Assembly (NCBI RefSeq): GCF_006088715.1
Contig: NZ_CP030772.1
Coordinates: forward strand, 903,891 to 967,890
Direction of reading: 5' to 3'
From: Streptomyces sp. YIM 121038
GTDB lineage: Bacteria; Actinomycetota; Actinomycetes; Streptomycetales; Streptomycetaceae
DNA length: 64,000 nt
This document shows, piece by piece, positions 1 to 9,200 of this stretch (positions are counted from its first letter, which is position 1; each line of letters starts with the position of its first letter). Made by a program: the position numbers and the translations under genes. The notes below the pieces were generated by a model that was not told the origin of the DNA, did no database searches, and was given only the letters and a program-made list of their open reading frames with translations.

Positions 1-4
1 TGCG

Positions 5-787
5 ATGACGCAAACAGGAGACACGCGCAGGCCGCGGGAGGTAGCCGAGCCCCCGGTCGAGAGCGGTGCATGGGAACGGTACTGGTCTGCCATCGGCAGC
101 AGGGACATTCCTCCCTGGGACACCGATCCGGAAGGGCAGCTGAGCGACTGGTGCCGGCAGGTCAGCGGCCTGCTGCGCCCGGGGTTGCCGTTGATGGACG
201 TGGCCTGCGGCAACGGACACCAGACGTCGTGGCTGGCACAGCGCTTCGCCACCTCTGTGGGTCCGGTCATCGGTGTGGATGTATCTGCAACGGCCGTGGC
301 TCTGGCCCGCGAGCAGCAGTTGCACCTGTCCGGAGTCGACTATCCGGGGGTGCGTTTCGAGGTTGTCGATGTTCTCGACGACCAGGCGGTGAAGGCACTG
401 GCCGCGCGTACCGGGCCGGCCAATGTGTGGGTGCGGTTCCTGCTGCACCTGCTGGACGATGACGACGCTCGTCGGCGCGCGATCGCTTCCCTCGCTACCC
501 TCGCGGGCGGGCAGGGGAGGATCTTCGACTACGAGTTCCTGGCGCAGGAGCCGGGGAAGATGGAGGGCTATGCCGCTCGGCACACCAGTGTCCGCGCGGT
601 ATTCGAGGCGGGCGTGCGGCCGGGGCAGCTGATGCCCCGGGAACTGGCCGCCCTCTACCGCGACGCGGGCCTGACGGTGCTGACCGAACGCAGCGACGAG
701 TTCCACGGCGCACACGGTCCGGCCGAGGGCACCTTCCACGCGGAATGGATCGTCGCAGGGGGTGAGCGCGATGCCGCTGCTGTGTAG
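5..787 (+). CDS. Class I SAM-dependent methyltransferase
   Basis: A 260-aa cytoplasmic protein with a Rossmann-type SAM-binding core. The glycine motif LMDVACGNGHQT lies at about residues 63-74 and the acidic strand-2 motif (GVDVS) about 20 residues later. The family transfers a methyl group from SAM to a small molecule; the substrate cannot be read from sequence. It is the first gene of a forward operon, and its 3' end overlaps the RppA-like gene, so it probably methylates a product of that pathway. The first ATG at position 5 is used, but the window begins just upstream, so an earlier start is not excluded. Confidence 0.8.
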   Translation: MTQTGDTRRPREVAEPPVESGAWERYWSAIGSRDIPPWDTDPEGQLSDWCRQVSGLLRPGLPLMDVACGNGHQTSWLAQRFATSVGPVIGVDVSATAVALAREQQLHLSGVDYPGVRFEVVDVLDDQAVKALAARTGPANVWVRFLLHLLDDDDARRRAIASLATLAGGQGRIFDYEFLAQEPGKMEGYAARHTSVRAVFEAGVRPGQLMPRELAALYRDAGLTVLTERSDEFHGAHGPAEGTFHAEWIVAGGERDAAAV

Positions 788-1865
788 GCCCGCAGTTGCC
801 GTGCCCGAGCACGTGATCACGCAAGACGACACCCTGGCACTCGCCGCGCGACTGCACGCCGACCACCCGCAACTGCGCCTGGTGCTACGTCTGATCGAGC
901 ACACCGGCGTGGTCAAGCGCCATATCATCCGCCCCATCGACCAGACTCTGGAGCACTCCGGGTTCACGCACCGCAGCGGCGTGTTCGAACAGGAGGCTAA
1001 GAAGCGGGTGCCTCCCGTGGTCGACGAGGCCCTGGCCAATGCCGTTCTTGTGGCCGAGGACATCGATGCCATCGTCTTCGTGTCCTGCACCGGGTTCATG
1101 ATGCCCTCGCTCACCTCATGGATGATCAACGAGCTGGGGTTTCGCACCGACACGGTGCAGCTGCCCATCGCGCAACTCGGCTGTGCCGCGGGCACCGCGG
1201 CGATCAACCGGGCCACCGACTACTGCGTCGCCCACCCCGGGGCCAACACCCTCATCGTGGCCTGCGAGTTCTGCTCCCTGTGCTACCAGCCCGACGACCA
1301 CGACGTCAGCAGCCTTCTGTCCAACGGCCTGTTCGGGGACGCTGTCGCGGCAGCGGTGGTCCGCGGGGACGGCGAGGGCGTCGGAGTGATCCTGCGGGCA
1401 CAGGCCTCCCATGTCATCCCCGGCACCAGCCAGTGGATCGCCTACGAGGTCAAAGACACCGGATTCCACTTCCGCCTCAACAAAGGCGTACCGGGCACCA
1501 TGCAACAGGTCATGCCTGAACTGGGTGCATTCGTCGAGAAGAACGGGCTGCAACTGCCGGGCCTGGACTTCTACGTCGTCCACACCGGCGGCCCCCGGGT
1601 CCTGGACGCCCTGCGCACACACGGCCACGTTCCCGATCAAGGACTCCAGGACAGCTGGCACACCCTCGCCCACCACGGCAACATCGCCTCGGCCGCCGTC
1701 TTCGACGTCCTGTGCCGCACCGCCGACAGCCAACCCCGAGACGGGGCCTGCGGCATCATCGCTGGCTTTGGCCCCGGAATCACCATGGAGCTGGCCCTGG
1801 GCACCTGGCAGACAAGGCCCATGCACACCGTGCTCTCGACGCCCGCAGCAGGGGGACTTCAGTGA
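771..1865 (+). CDS. rppA: Type III polyketide synthase, RppA-like (tetrahydroxynaphthalene synthase)
   Basis: A 364-aa chalcone-synthase-fold enzyme. RppA enzymes condense five malonyl-CoA units into 1,3,6,8-tetrahydroxynaphthalene, the precursor of flaviolin and naphthoquinones. The N-terminus (CRPAVAVPEHVIT), the CTGFMMPS segment, LGCAAGTAAINRA, VVHTGGPR and GFGPGITME blocks match RppA. Starting at ATG 771, preceded by a G-rich ribosome site at 757-762, the two key cysteines fall at residues 106 and 138, the numbers known for Streptomyces RppA. A GTG at 762 in frame is the alternative. The catalytic His and Asn (HHGNIAS) are present. It overlaps the upstream methyltransferase and is coupled to the next gene by GTGA. 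THN is inferred; a longer starter unit is possible. Confidence 0.9.
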   Translation: MPLLCRPAVAVPEHVITQDDTLALAARLHADHPQLRLVLRLIEHTGVVKRHIIRPIDQTLEHSGFTHRSGVFEQEAKKRVPPVVDEALANAVLVAEDIDAIVFVSCTGFMMPSLTSWMINELGFRTDTVQLPIAQLGCAAGTAAINRATDYCVAHPGANTLIVACEFCSLCYQPDDHDVSSLLSNGLFGDAVAAAVVRGDGEGVGVILRAQASHVIPGTSQWIAYEVKDTGFHFRLNKGVPGTMQQVMPELGAFVEKNGLQLPGLDFYVVHTGGPRVLDALRTHGHVPDQGLQDSWHTLAHHGNIASAAVFDVLCRTADSQPRDGACGIIAGFGPGITMELALGTWQTRPMHTVLSTPAAGGLQ

Positions 1866-2308
1866 GCTTCGGGAGATCTTATGAGGAGTTCGAGGTCGGC
1901 GCCGTGTACCGTCACTGGCCCGGCAAGACCGTGACCGAGTACGACCACCACCTCTTCTGCCTGCTCACCATGACCCACCACCCGAAGCACCTGGATGCCC
2001 ACTACGCCCAGACCTCCACGAACCTCAAACGGAATCCGGTACTGACCACTTACCTCTACTCCCTGGTATTGGGCATGTCCGTACGTGACGTAACAGGACA
2101 AGCCCTCAGCCACGACGAGGAACTTCTCGAACAAATTGCCCCGGTATTCCACGGGGACACCGTGTACGCACAGACCGAAGTGCTCGCCAAGCACGTCGTC
2201 CCCAACCGCCACGGCCGCGGCGAAGTGCAGGTCGAGACCCGGGGATTCACCCAGGAGGATACCTTGTTCCTGCGCGTGCGACGCCGCATCGCTGTTCCCA
2301 GGAGCTGA
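1862..2308 (+). CDS. MaoC-like hot-dog protein, first of a tandem pair
   Basis: A 148-aa single hot-dog domain of the MaoC dehydratase/hydratase family. It has the motif order of this family: YEEFEVG near residue 5, TVTEYDHHLFCLLT near 21-34, then HLDAHYA, and a central APVFHGDTVYAQTEV strand. MaoC proteins add or remove water at acyl thioesters, usually through an Asp-His pair. The GTG start at 1862 overlaps the rppA stop (GTGA), so translation is coupled. The next gene is a paralogue with a near-identical DNA block. Its role with a type III PKS is unclear; it may act on an acyl chain made elsewhere in the cluster. Confidence 0.8.
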   Translation: MSFGRSYEEFEVGAVYRHWPGKTVTEYDHHLFCLLTMTHHPKHLDAHYAQTSTNLKRNPVLTTYLYSLVLGMSVRDVTGQALSHDEELLEQIAPVFHGDTVYAQTEVLAKHVVPNRHGRGEVQVETRGFTQEDTLFLRVRRRIAVPRS

Positions 2309-2311
2309 GCA

Positions 2312-2812
2312 ATGCCCTCCGGACGGTATTTCGAAGACTTCGAGACAAGCGCGACGCTTCGTCACTGGCCCGGCAAGACCGTGACCGAGTACGACCACCA
2401 TCTCTTCTGCCTGCTCACCATGCACTGCCACCCGCTGCACCTGGACCACCATTACGCACAGTCGGCCACGCGATGGCAACGGCCCCTCGTCACCAGTGCC
2501 TATGTCTTCTCACTTCTGTGCGGACTGTCAGCCCGGGACATCACCGGTCAGGCGATCACGCATCTGAGTTTCGGCTCCTTCTGCCACCCGGCTCCGGTCT
2601 TTCACGGAGACACCCTCTACGCCCAGACGCGAGTCCTCACCATGCGAGATCCCAGCCCGTCGAAACGAGGCGGCGAAGTCCACGCCGAAACATCCGGCCA
2701 CAAACAAGACGGCACGCTCGTCTACAGCTTCACCAGACGGCTCATCGTGAACAAACGCTGTCCTGCCCGCCCAGCTACAGAACCCAGGGCCGCAGCAGAG
2801 CCCGATCGCTAA
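2312..2812 (+). CDS. MaoC-like hot-dog protein, second of a tandem pair
   Basis: A 166-aa MaoC-family protein, paralogous to its upstream neighbour and starting 3 nt after that gene's stop. It shares RHWPGKTVTEYDHHLF at about residues 17-32, HLDHHYA and APVFHGDTLYAQTRV, but diverges in the middle (SFGSFCH) and has an extra basic, proline-rich tail of about 20 residues. The pair probably forms a heterodimer or arose by recent duplication: 62 bp of coding DNA are almost identical in both. Reaction and substrate are not known; hydration or dehydration of a thioester-bound intermediate is the family expectation. Confidence 0.8.
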   Translation: MPSGRYFEDFETSATLRHWPGKTVTEYDHHLFCLLTMHCHPLHLDHHYAQSATRWQRPLVTSAYVFSLLCGLSARDITGQAITHLSFGSFCHPAPVFHGDTLYAQTRVLTMRDPSPSKRGGEVHAETSGHKQDGTLVYSFTRRLIVNKRCPARPATEPRAAAEPDR

Positions 2813-2824
2813 AGGGAGCCAGCC

Positions 2825-3844
2825 ATGAAGGACTCCGACCTTCTCAGGCTCATCATCCACGGCACCACAGCCTTCGAGCTGCTCCACGCAGGCATCGAAA
2901 CCGACTTGTTCGCCAGGCTGGAGGAGGCTGGCGGCCTGGACATTGCTGGCGTGGCAAAGGCGCTGAACATCGAAGAACAGCCCGCACGAGTACTTCTTCT
3001 CGGCCTCGCGGCCCTGCAGCTCATCAAGAAGGAAGGCAATAAGTACGTCAACTCCGAGATCGTCCGGTCGAAGCTCATCCCCGGCCCCCGTTATCTTGGC
3101 CCACTCATCGACCTCCACGCAAGAATCATCAATCCCGCCATGACCGACTTCACCCAGTCACTGAAGGAGAACAAGAACGTCGGCCTGCGCACCGTACCGG
3201 GACCAGGCGCCACTCTGTACGAACGCCTCACTAACCACCCACACCTGCAGCAATGCTTCTACCGCAATATGGGTAACGCGTCAGCGCGCACTCTTCCCAC
3301 CTTCCTGGACACCGCCGACCTCGCCGACTTCACCCACCTGCTCGATCTCGGTGGCGGCGACGCCACCACCGCGATTGCCGCAGCCCGGCACCATCCCCAT
3401 CTGGAACTAACGGTGTTCGATCAGGGTTCCTCACTGCATCTCGCCGCAGCAAACATCCAGGAGGCAGGGCTCGAGCAAAGAATTCACACCTACGCGGGGG
3501 ATATCTTCTCAGCCGACTTTCCATGCGGGATCGACGGAATTCTTTACATCCACCTCTTCGAAGTCTGGTCACTGCAGCGCAACATCGAACTCCTGACGAA
3601 GTGTTATGAGGTACTACCCGAACAAGGAAGTGTATTCATCTATAACTTCGCATCGAACAACGACAATACCGGGCCACTCACGGCAGGTCTGGTATCGCCT
3701 TACTTCCTGACCCTTGCTTCAGGCGAAGGCATGAATTACTCCGCCCGCGACGTCACAGCCGTCCTGAAGGCCGCAGGATTCCAACATGTCGAAACCCACG
3801 ACGACCTACCGTATGGACACACGCTTCACGTCGGCACCAAGTAG
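2825..3844 (+). CDS. O-methyltransferase of the two-domain (plant/antibiotic) type
   Basis: A 339-aa protein with an N-terminal winged-helix dimerisation domain (about residues 10-90) and a C-terminal SAM-binding domain with LLDLGGGDATTA at about 172-183 and the acidic FDQ motif after it. The overall layout is that of small-molecule O-methyltransferases such as carminomycin O-methyltransferase. It starts 12 nt after the second MaoC gene, with an AAAGGGAG ribosome site, and is the last gene of the operon. A phenolic product of the RppA-like enzyme is the likely acceptor by context. Third codon positions are less GC-rich than in its neighbours. Confidence 0.82.
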   Translation: MKDSDLLRLIIHGTTAFELLHAGIETDLFARLEEAGGLDIAGVAKALNIEEQPARVLLLGLAALQLIKKEGNKYVNSEIVRSKLIPGPRYLGPLIDLHARIINPAMTDFTQSLKENKNVGLRTVPGPGATLYERLTNHPHLQQCFYRNMGNASARTLPTFLDTADLADFTHLLDLGGGDATTAIAAARHHPHLELTVFDQGSSLHLAAANIQEAGLEQRIHTYAGDIFSADFPCGIDGILYIHLFEVWSLQRNIELLTKCYEVLPEQGSVFIYNFASNNDNTGPLTAGLVSPYFLTLASGEGMNYSARDVTAVLKAAGFQHVETHDDLPYGHTLHVGTK

Positions 3845-3961
3845 GCAGGTCGGCTCAATCTCCGCACCTGAGCGCCTTTCTACAGGAAGGCTGAGGGGCC
3901 CCGAAGTTTCCGGACAGGGGCTCAATAGGGTTTCCCTGAACAGGGAACGAGGGAGCACGAT

Positions 3962-4411
3962 GTGGCGTCACTCAGCAAGTACACACCTGAGTTCCGTGAA
4001 GAAGCCGTCCGGGTCGCGCTGAGCTCGAGTAAGACGATCTCCGAAGCAGGCCGCGAGCCCGGGATGAACCCCGAAACCCTCCGGGGCTGGGTGAAGAAAC
4101 ACAAGGCACGCCAGGAGCCGGCGCCAGACGCGGAACTGACGCTCAGCGAACGAGCACGCCTCAAAGAGCTGGAACGCCGGATCCGCGAAGCCGAGATGGA
4201 AAACACCTTCCTGAAAAAAGCCGCAGCGTACTTCGCGGGGGATCCCCGGCAGCGAGCACGTACGAGTTCATCGACGAGATGCGGCTCGACACGACGGAGT
4301 ACGCGTACAGCGTCGGGTACAGGTGCAAGCGACTCGGCGTCTCCAAATCCGGCTACTACGACTGGTGAGGCCGTCCCGAATCCGCGACAGCCGAACGGCG
4401 TGAGGAACTGA
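3962..4411 (+). CDS. IS3-family transposase OrfA
   Basis: The N-terminal 90 or so residues are a typical IS3 OrfA: an HTH domain (YTPEFREEAVRVAL through NPETLRGWVKKHK) followed by a leucine-rich coiled coil (LSERARLKELERRIREAEM, then FLKKAAAYFA). OrfA binds the inverted repeats. After about residue 95 the frame no longer looks like protein; the orfB frame takes over there, where IS3 elements make an OrfAB fusion by programmed frameshifting. The GTG at 3962 is chosen because the family motif starts there. Confidence 0.75.
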   Translation: MASLSKYTPEFREEAVRVALSSSKTISEAGREPGMNPETLRGWVKKHKARQEPAPDAELTLSERARLKELERRIREAEMENTFLKKAAAYFAGDPRQRARTSSSTRCGSTRRSTRTASGTGASDSASPNPATTTGEAVPNPRQPNGVRN

Positions 4412-5142
4412 AACTGCTCATCACGAAGGCGTTCGAGGACTCCGACAGCACCTACAGCCACCGGCGCATCCACGCACAACCGCACCGCCGGGACGTCACC
4501 GCTGGCCTGGAGCCGGTCCGCCGCCTCACGCGCGAACCGGGCCTGGAGCCCTCCCAGCCGAAGCCGAAACGCTTCGGCCTCACCCAGGGCACCCCCGGCC
4601 CCGCGCCTGACCTCGCCGGCCGGAACTTCACCGCCGACGCTCCCGGCCAAAAGCCGGTCGGGGACATCACCTACGTGTCCACCAGTGAGAGGTGGCTGTA
4701 CCTGGCGACCGCCATCGACCGCCGCACGAAGGAAGCCATCGGCTACGCCATGGACGACCACTACCACACCCCCCTCACATCCCGGGCCATCCGCAACACA
4801 GCCCGGAACAGGAAACTCACAGACGGCACAATATTCCACTCGGACCGCGGATCGAACTACAGGCCAGCCGAGCACGGTGAGACATTGAAACACCTCGGCC
4901 TTCCACGTTCCGCCGGACGGACCGGGACCTGTTTCGATAACACTATGACGGAATCATTCTTCGCGGCGCTGAAGAACGAGCGTGTATCCAGGATGACTTA
5001 CCTGACACGCGAAGCCACCCGGCAGGACATCACTCGACACATCGAATCCTGGCACAAACACAAACACCTCCACTCGGCAGTGGGTAACCGCCCACCTCGC
5101 GAAGTCCACACCGAATACCAGACATTACACATCGCGGCGTGA
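4255..5142 (+). pseudogene. IS3-family transposase OrfB with an internal stop
   Basis: This frame encodes the DDE integrase-core half of an IS3 transposase: GDITYVST with the first Asp, FHSDRGSNY with the second, and the ESFFAALKNE Glu motif, ending HTEYQTLHIAA. A TGA at 4366-4368 interrupts it after SGYYDW. In the family the next codon usually encodes Arg, so a CGA to TGA change is the simplest explanation. The frame is open on both sides of the stop. The start is not defined because expression normally depends on frameshifting from orfA. Confidence 0.75.
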
Positions 5143-5198
5143 AGTCATCACCAGACACCTGCCCGGAAAGCGCGAGACCCCTCACTTCGTAGCTGATT

Positions 5199-5274
5199 GG
5201 CCGTTGGAGGAGGTATGCCCGAAGGGCGCCACCCCGCGGGGTGGCGCCCTTCGGGCATACCTCCTCCAACGGCC
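5199..5274. terminator. 76-bp perfect palindrome, probable strong bidirectional terminator
   Basis: Positions 5199-5236 are the exact reverse complement of 5237-5274, giving a 38-nt arm with no mismatch. It starts 14 bp beyond the right end of the IS3 element and ends 2 bp before the stop codon of the reverse-strand methyltransferase relic. RNA from either strand would fold into one very long GC-rich hairpin. There is no T-tract, as is common in Streptomyces terminators. Its perfection over 76 bp is unusual. Confidence 0.6.
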
Positions 5275-5276
5275 GC

Positions 5277-6096
5277 TTACGGGTGTGGGCGTCGGCCCCA
5301 TGTGGACAGGGTGAGGAAGGCGAGGCCGGTGTAGCTGCCGCTGGCCAGCAGTTCCCTGCAGTCGGTGAGATCCTGCTGTGCGACAAGGCCCTGGTGCACC
5401 ATCGCTGGTCCGAGTTGTTCGAGGGTGAGCTGTGTGAGTGCGTCGGCGTTGCCGTTCCGGCCCACCCGGCCCGGGATACACATGAGATCGACGTCTTCCA
5501 GGCCTGCCTGTGCGAGCAGCCGCGGCAGGGCGGTGGCCACCGGACATCGACCTGCATCTGGCCGGATACCAAGGTGATCAGAGCGTCCATGCAGCGGTGG
5601 TAGGCGTTCTGAGCGCCGTCGGGGGATGAGACCACGATCAGCCCGTCTACACACACCCAGCCTCGGGGGGCGGTCCAGCGCACCATCCGTGCGATGGTCT
5701 TGTCGCGTTCGGGCAGGTGCTCGAGCAGTGCGCGTGCGTGGACGAGGTCGAAGGATGCCGCCGGAAAATCGTCCCGGACGACGTCGTGGCGCAGGACGGT
5801 CAGGTTCGGCACTCCCTGAGGCAGCAGTCGGGTGTCGGTGTCGGTGACCACCACTTCCCCCGGCGCGCACTGCCGGGCCAGCCACTGTGCAATGGAGCCG
5901 GCACCACCCCCAGCTCCAGGCAGTGCCAGCCCGCTTGGAGCCCCCGGCCGCTGATGGCTGCACGCGTGATTGGGTCGGCAAACTTCTCCAGGGCGCGCAG
6001 ACGCCGTAACTCCAGTGGCGTTTGGTAGTCGAGAAGCCCTGCCCCGTAGTGATGCTCGCGAGACTCGCCAGGTGTCGCTGTCGCTGGCATGACCAT
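5277..6096 (-). pseudogene. SAM-dependent methyltransferase, frameshifted
   Basis: Three reading frames together make one methyltransferase of about 270 aa. It starts at ATG 6096 (MVMPATATPGESREHHYGAG) with GLQAGWHCLELG, shifts frame in a C-run near 5906-5911, continues with GGAGSIAQWLA, VVVTDTDTRLL and FDLVHARALLEHLP, then shifts again near 5545 into a C-terminal part ending LTLSTWGRRPHP. The segments are the SAM-binding motif I, motif II and the LEHLP region of UbiE-like methyltransferases. It lies downstream of the type I PKS on the same strand and ends beside the palindrome. If both shifts are real the gene is dead. Confidence 0.7.
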
Positions 6097-6214
6097 GCTC
6101 CCTTGGTGTGTTGTGCCGAGCCCGTACCCGCAGATCGGCCGGGATGATCGGACGGGAGGCCTGGGTGGGAGCGTGTGTCCGCTCCAGGTGCGGTATGCCT
6201 TTTTCTGTGCGGGT

Positions 6215-9200
6215 TTACCCGGTGATGGTGTCTTGTGGGTCCGGGGGGAATGGGACTCCGATGAGTGTGGCGAGTTCGGTGGCCAGGACTGCCGGGGTCG
6301 GGTAGGCCATGATGATCTTTTGTGTGATCTTGATGTGGAGTGCGGCCTGGAGGCGGTGCCGCAGTTCGAGGGCGAGCAGGGAGTCGAAGCCGAGGGACCT
6401 GAGTTCGACTTGCGGGTCGAGGGGGGCGGTGCCGAGGTGGAGGACGGCGCGGATGTGGTCGGCGAGGTAGTTCTCCAGCCAGGCCCGGCGGCGGGGTCCG
6501 GGCGGCAGTGAGAGGAGGGTATCGCGGACGGCATCACCGGAGGCAGGAGCGTGTGCGGGGCCCGGGCTGCTGGCGGGGGCATGGTTGGGGGCTCCGGGAG
6601 GAGGCGGGATGACGCGGCTGAGAAGCGAGGAACTGGTGAGGATGCTGAAGGCCTGGCAGAGGCGGTGGATTTCGGGTAGGTAGCTGGCGTGGGGCCGGTC
6701 GGTTTCAAGGAGTGTGTGGAGGGCTGCGATGCCGTCTGTGGTGCTGATGGCGGGGTAGCCGCGGTCGGCGAGGTCGGTGGCCAGTCCGGTTTCGCTCCAG
6801 GGGCCCCAGGCGATGCTGAGAGCGGGCAGGCCGCGGGCCCGGCGCCAGATGGCGAAGCCGTCGAGCCAGGCGTTGGCGGCTGCGTAGATGCCTTGGCCGG
6901 GGGAACCGGTGACGGCTGCGAGGGAGGAGAACAGGACGAACCAGTCCAGGCTGTGGTTTTCGGTGGCCTCGTGCAGCCGGAGTGCACCGTCGACCTTGGG
7001 CCGCCAGACGGTTTGTGTGATCTCCTCGTCGATCTGTACGACGACGGCGTCTCGGAGCACTGCGGCGGAGTGAACGGCTCCGCGCAGCGGGAGTCCAGTC
7101 GCGGTGGCCGCCTCGACCAGGGCATGGGCGGTGGATGGGTCACTGATGTCCCCGCGGGCCACGTGAATGTCCGTACCGGCCTGCCGCATGGACGTCAGCC
7201 GGAGTTCGGTCTTGGGTGTGGGGGGGCGTCGGCCGTTGAGGACGATACGGCCGGCGCCTTGGCTGGCGAGCCATTGGGCGACTTCCAGGCCGATGCCGGT
7301 CAGCCCGCCGGTGATGATGTAGGAGCTGTCGGCCCGGACCACGGGTGGGGGCTGCTGGCGGACGGTGGCCGTTCCGCTCTGGGGGATGCTCAGTACCAGT
7401 CGGCCGGTGTGCTGGGCCCTGGCCATCAGGCGGAATGCGTCTTCGGCGTGAGTGAGGGGGAAGGTGCGGTGGATGAGCGGGGGCAGTCCGCCGTCCTGCA
7501 CTTCGGCCATGGTCTTGCGCAGGAGGCAGGCGAAGCGGCGGGGCTGTTTCTGGGCCAGCAGCCGCAGGTCGACACTGCTGAGTGTGATGTTGCGGTCGAA
7601 GGGGCTCATGCCGATGGCGGTGTTGGCGGTGATGTCGCGTTTGCCGATCTCGATGAACCGCCCGCCGGTGCGCAGTAGTTCCAGCCCGGCCTTGAGCGCT
7701 GTGCCGGTCAGACAGTTGAGGACGATGTCCACTCCATCGTCATGGATGGTTTGCCGGATTTCGTCGGCGAAGTCCGGGGTGCGGGAGTCCATGACGTGGG
7801 TGATGCCCATGTCGCGCAGGTAGGTGCGTTTGGGTTCGCTGCCGGCGGTGGCCAGGATCTCCGCTCCTGCCGCGCGGGCGACAGCGATGGCCGCGTGCCC
7901 AACGCCGCCGGAAGCGCAGTGGATGAGCACGCGTTCCCCCGCTTCCAGACGGCCCAGATAGTGCAGGGCGTACCAGGCGCTCAGGTACGGCGCCACCAGA
8001 GCGGCGGCAGCTTCGGGAGTCAGATCGGCGGGGGCGGGTGCGAGGAATTCTTCGCGTACGGTCATGAAGGTGCCGAAGGCCCCGTACTGGGGGTTCATAC
8101 AGACCACACGGTCGCCGACGGTGAAGCCGGTGCCGGGCGCGCCGACGGCGGTGACTACCCCGGCGCAGTCGATGCCCAGTCCGCTCTGGGCGGAGCCTAT
8201 GTCGTCAGCCAAGCCCATCAGGAGGAGGACATCGCGGAAGTTGACGCCGGCCGCCTGGATCTGGATCTCGGCTTCTCCGGGGTTGGGGGCACGGCGTGGG
8301 CTGGCGGTGAGTTCGGCTCCGTCCAGATGCCCGGGCCGGGCCGGGGCGAGATGGAATCCGTCGCTGCCGAAGTCCATCGGTAACAGTGGGCCCCGGCCGC
8401 GCTCGTCGGGGGATACCGGGACGTAGGCAAGCCGGGCGACGAGACGGGTATGGAGGCGCAGGGCGACTTCGTCCTCGTCCCGGTCCGCGATCAGCTCGGC
8501 GGCCAGTTCCTGCAGGTCGTTGCGGGCGGGATCGGTATCGACCTGGACGGTGCGGAGTTCGGGGTATTCCAGGCCGATGACCCGGCCCAGTCCGCGCAGG
8601 GCGCAGTGGGCGATGTCGATGCCGTCGCCGGGGAAAACGGCCCGGGCTCCGCGGGTGACGATCCACAGGCGAGGGGGATCTGGCCACGGGGTGTCGGTGA
8701 TGTAGCTGACGATGCTGGCCAGCCGGTGCAGGGGGGCCCGGTCGGTGGAAGGTGTTCCGGAGGGCGGGTCGGCGGTGGCCAGGACGACGACACCACGGTA
8801 GTCGGGGATGTCCGCGCCGGTGCGTTCTGTGAGGGCAGCGGCCAGTGCATCCAGGCCAGCGGTGGGTGATACGTCGACGATGTCGGCGTCGGCCCGGGCC
8901 TCGCGCAGGATATTGCCCAGGGCTGCGGCGGTGCCGTCACCTTCGCCGACGATCAGCCAGCGGCCTTGGTCACCGAGGGCCTTGACGAAGCCGCGTGGGC
9001 ACGGCTGCCAGTGCACGTCGTAGAAGGACTGCTGGGGCGGGGCATCCGCGCTGCTTGCGCTGTGCCGGGTGTAGCGCACGCCCTCGAAGGAGACCAGGGT
9101 GTGACCGGTGCCGTCCAGCAGCCGGACCGCTCCGCGGCCACGGTCCCCGTCCTGGGCTGTGAGCTGTCCGGTGCAGTGCTGGGCCTGGCCGGCGTCAGCG

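Larger units (their letters stand above)
3892..5184 (+). mobile_element. IS3-family insertion sequence, inactivated
   Basis: A 1293-bp element bounded by imperfect 27-bp inverted repeats (3892-3918 and 5158-5184; 21 of 27 positions pair). Both ends begin TGAGGGG and share TTTCCGG and CAGG. It contains the usual orfA and orfB. No convincing 3-4 bp target duplication is visible. The insertion lies just downstream of the O-methyltransferase gene and may have removed that operon's natural terminator or further genes. Confidence 0.85.

Noticed and set aside
6689..7678. Long forward open frame (329 codons) antisense to the PKS
   Set aside because: It is a by-product of high GC in the third codon position of the PKS; no motif or ribosome site supports it. 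The same applies to 10733-11815.
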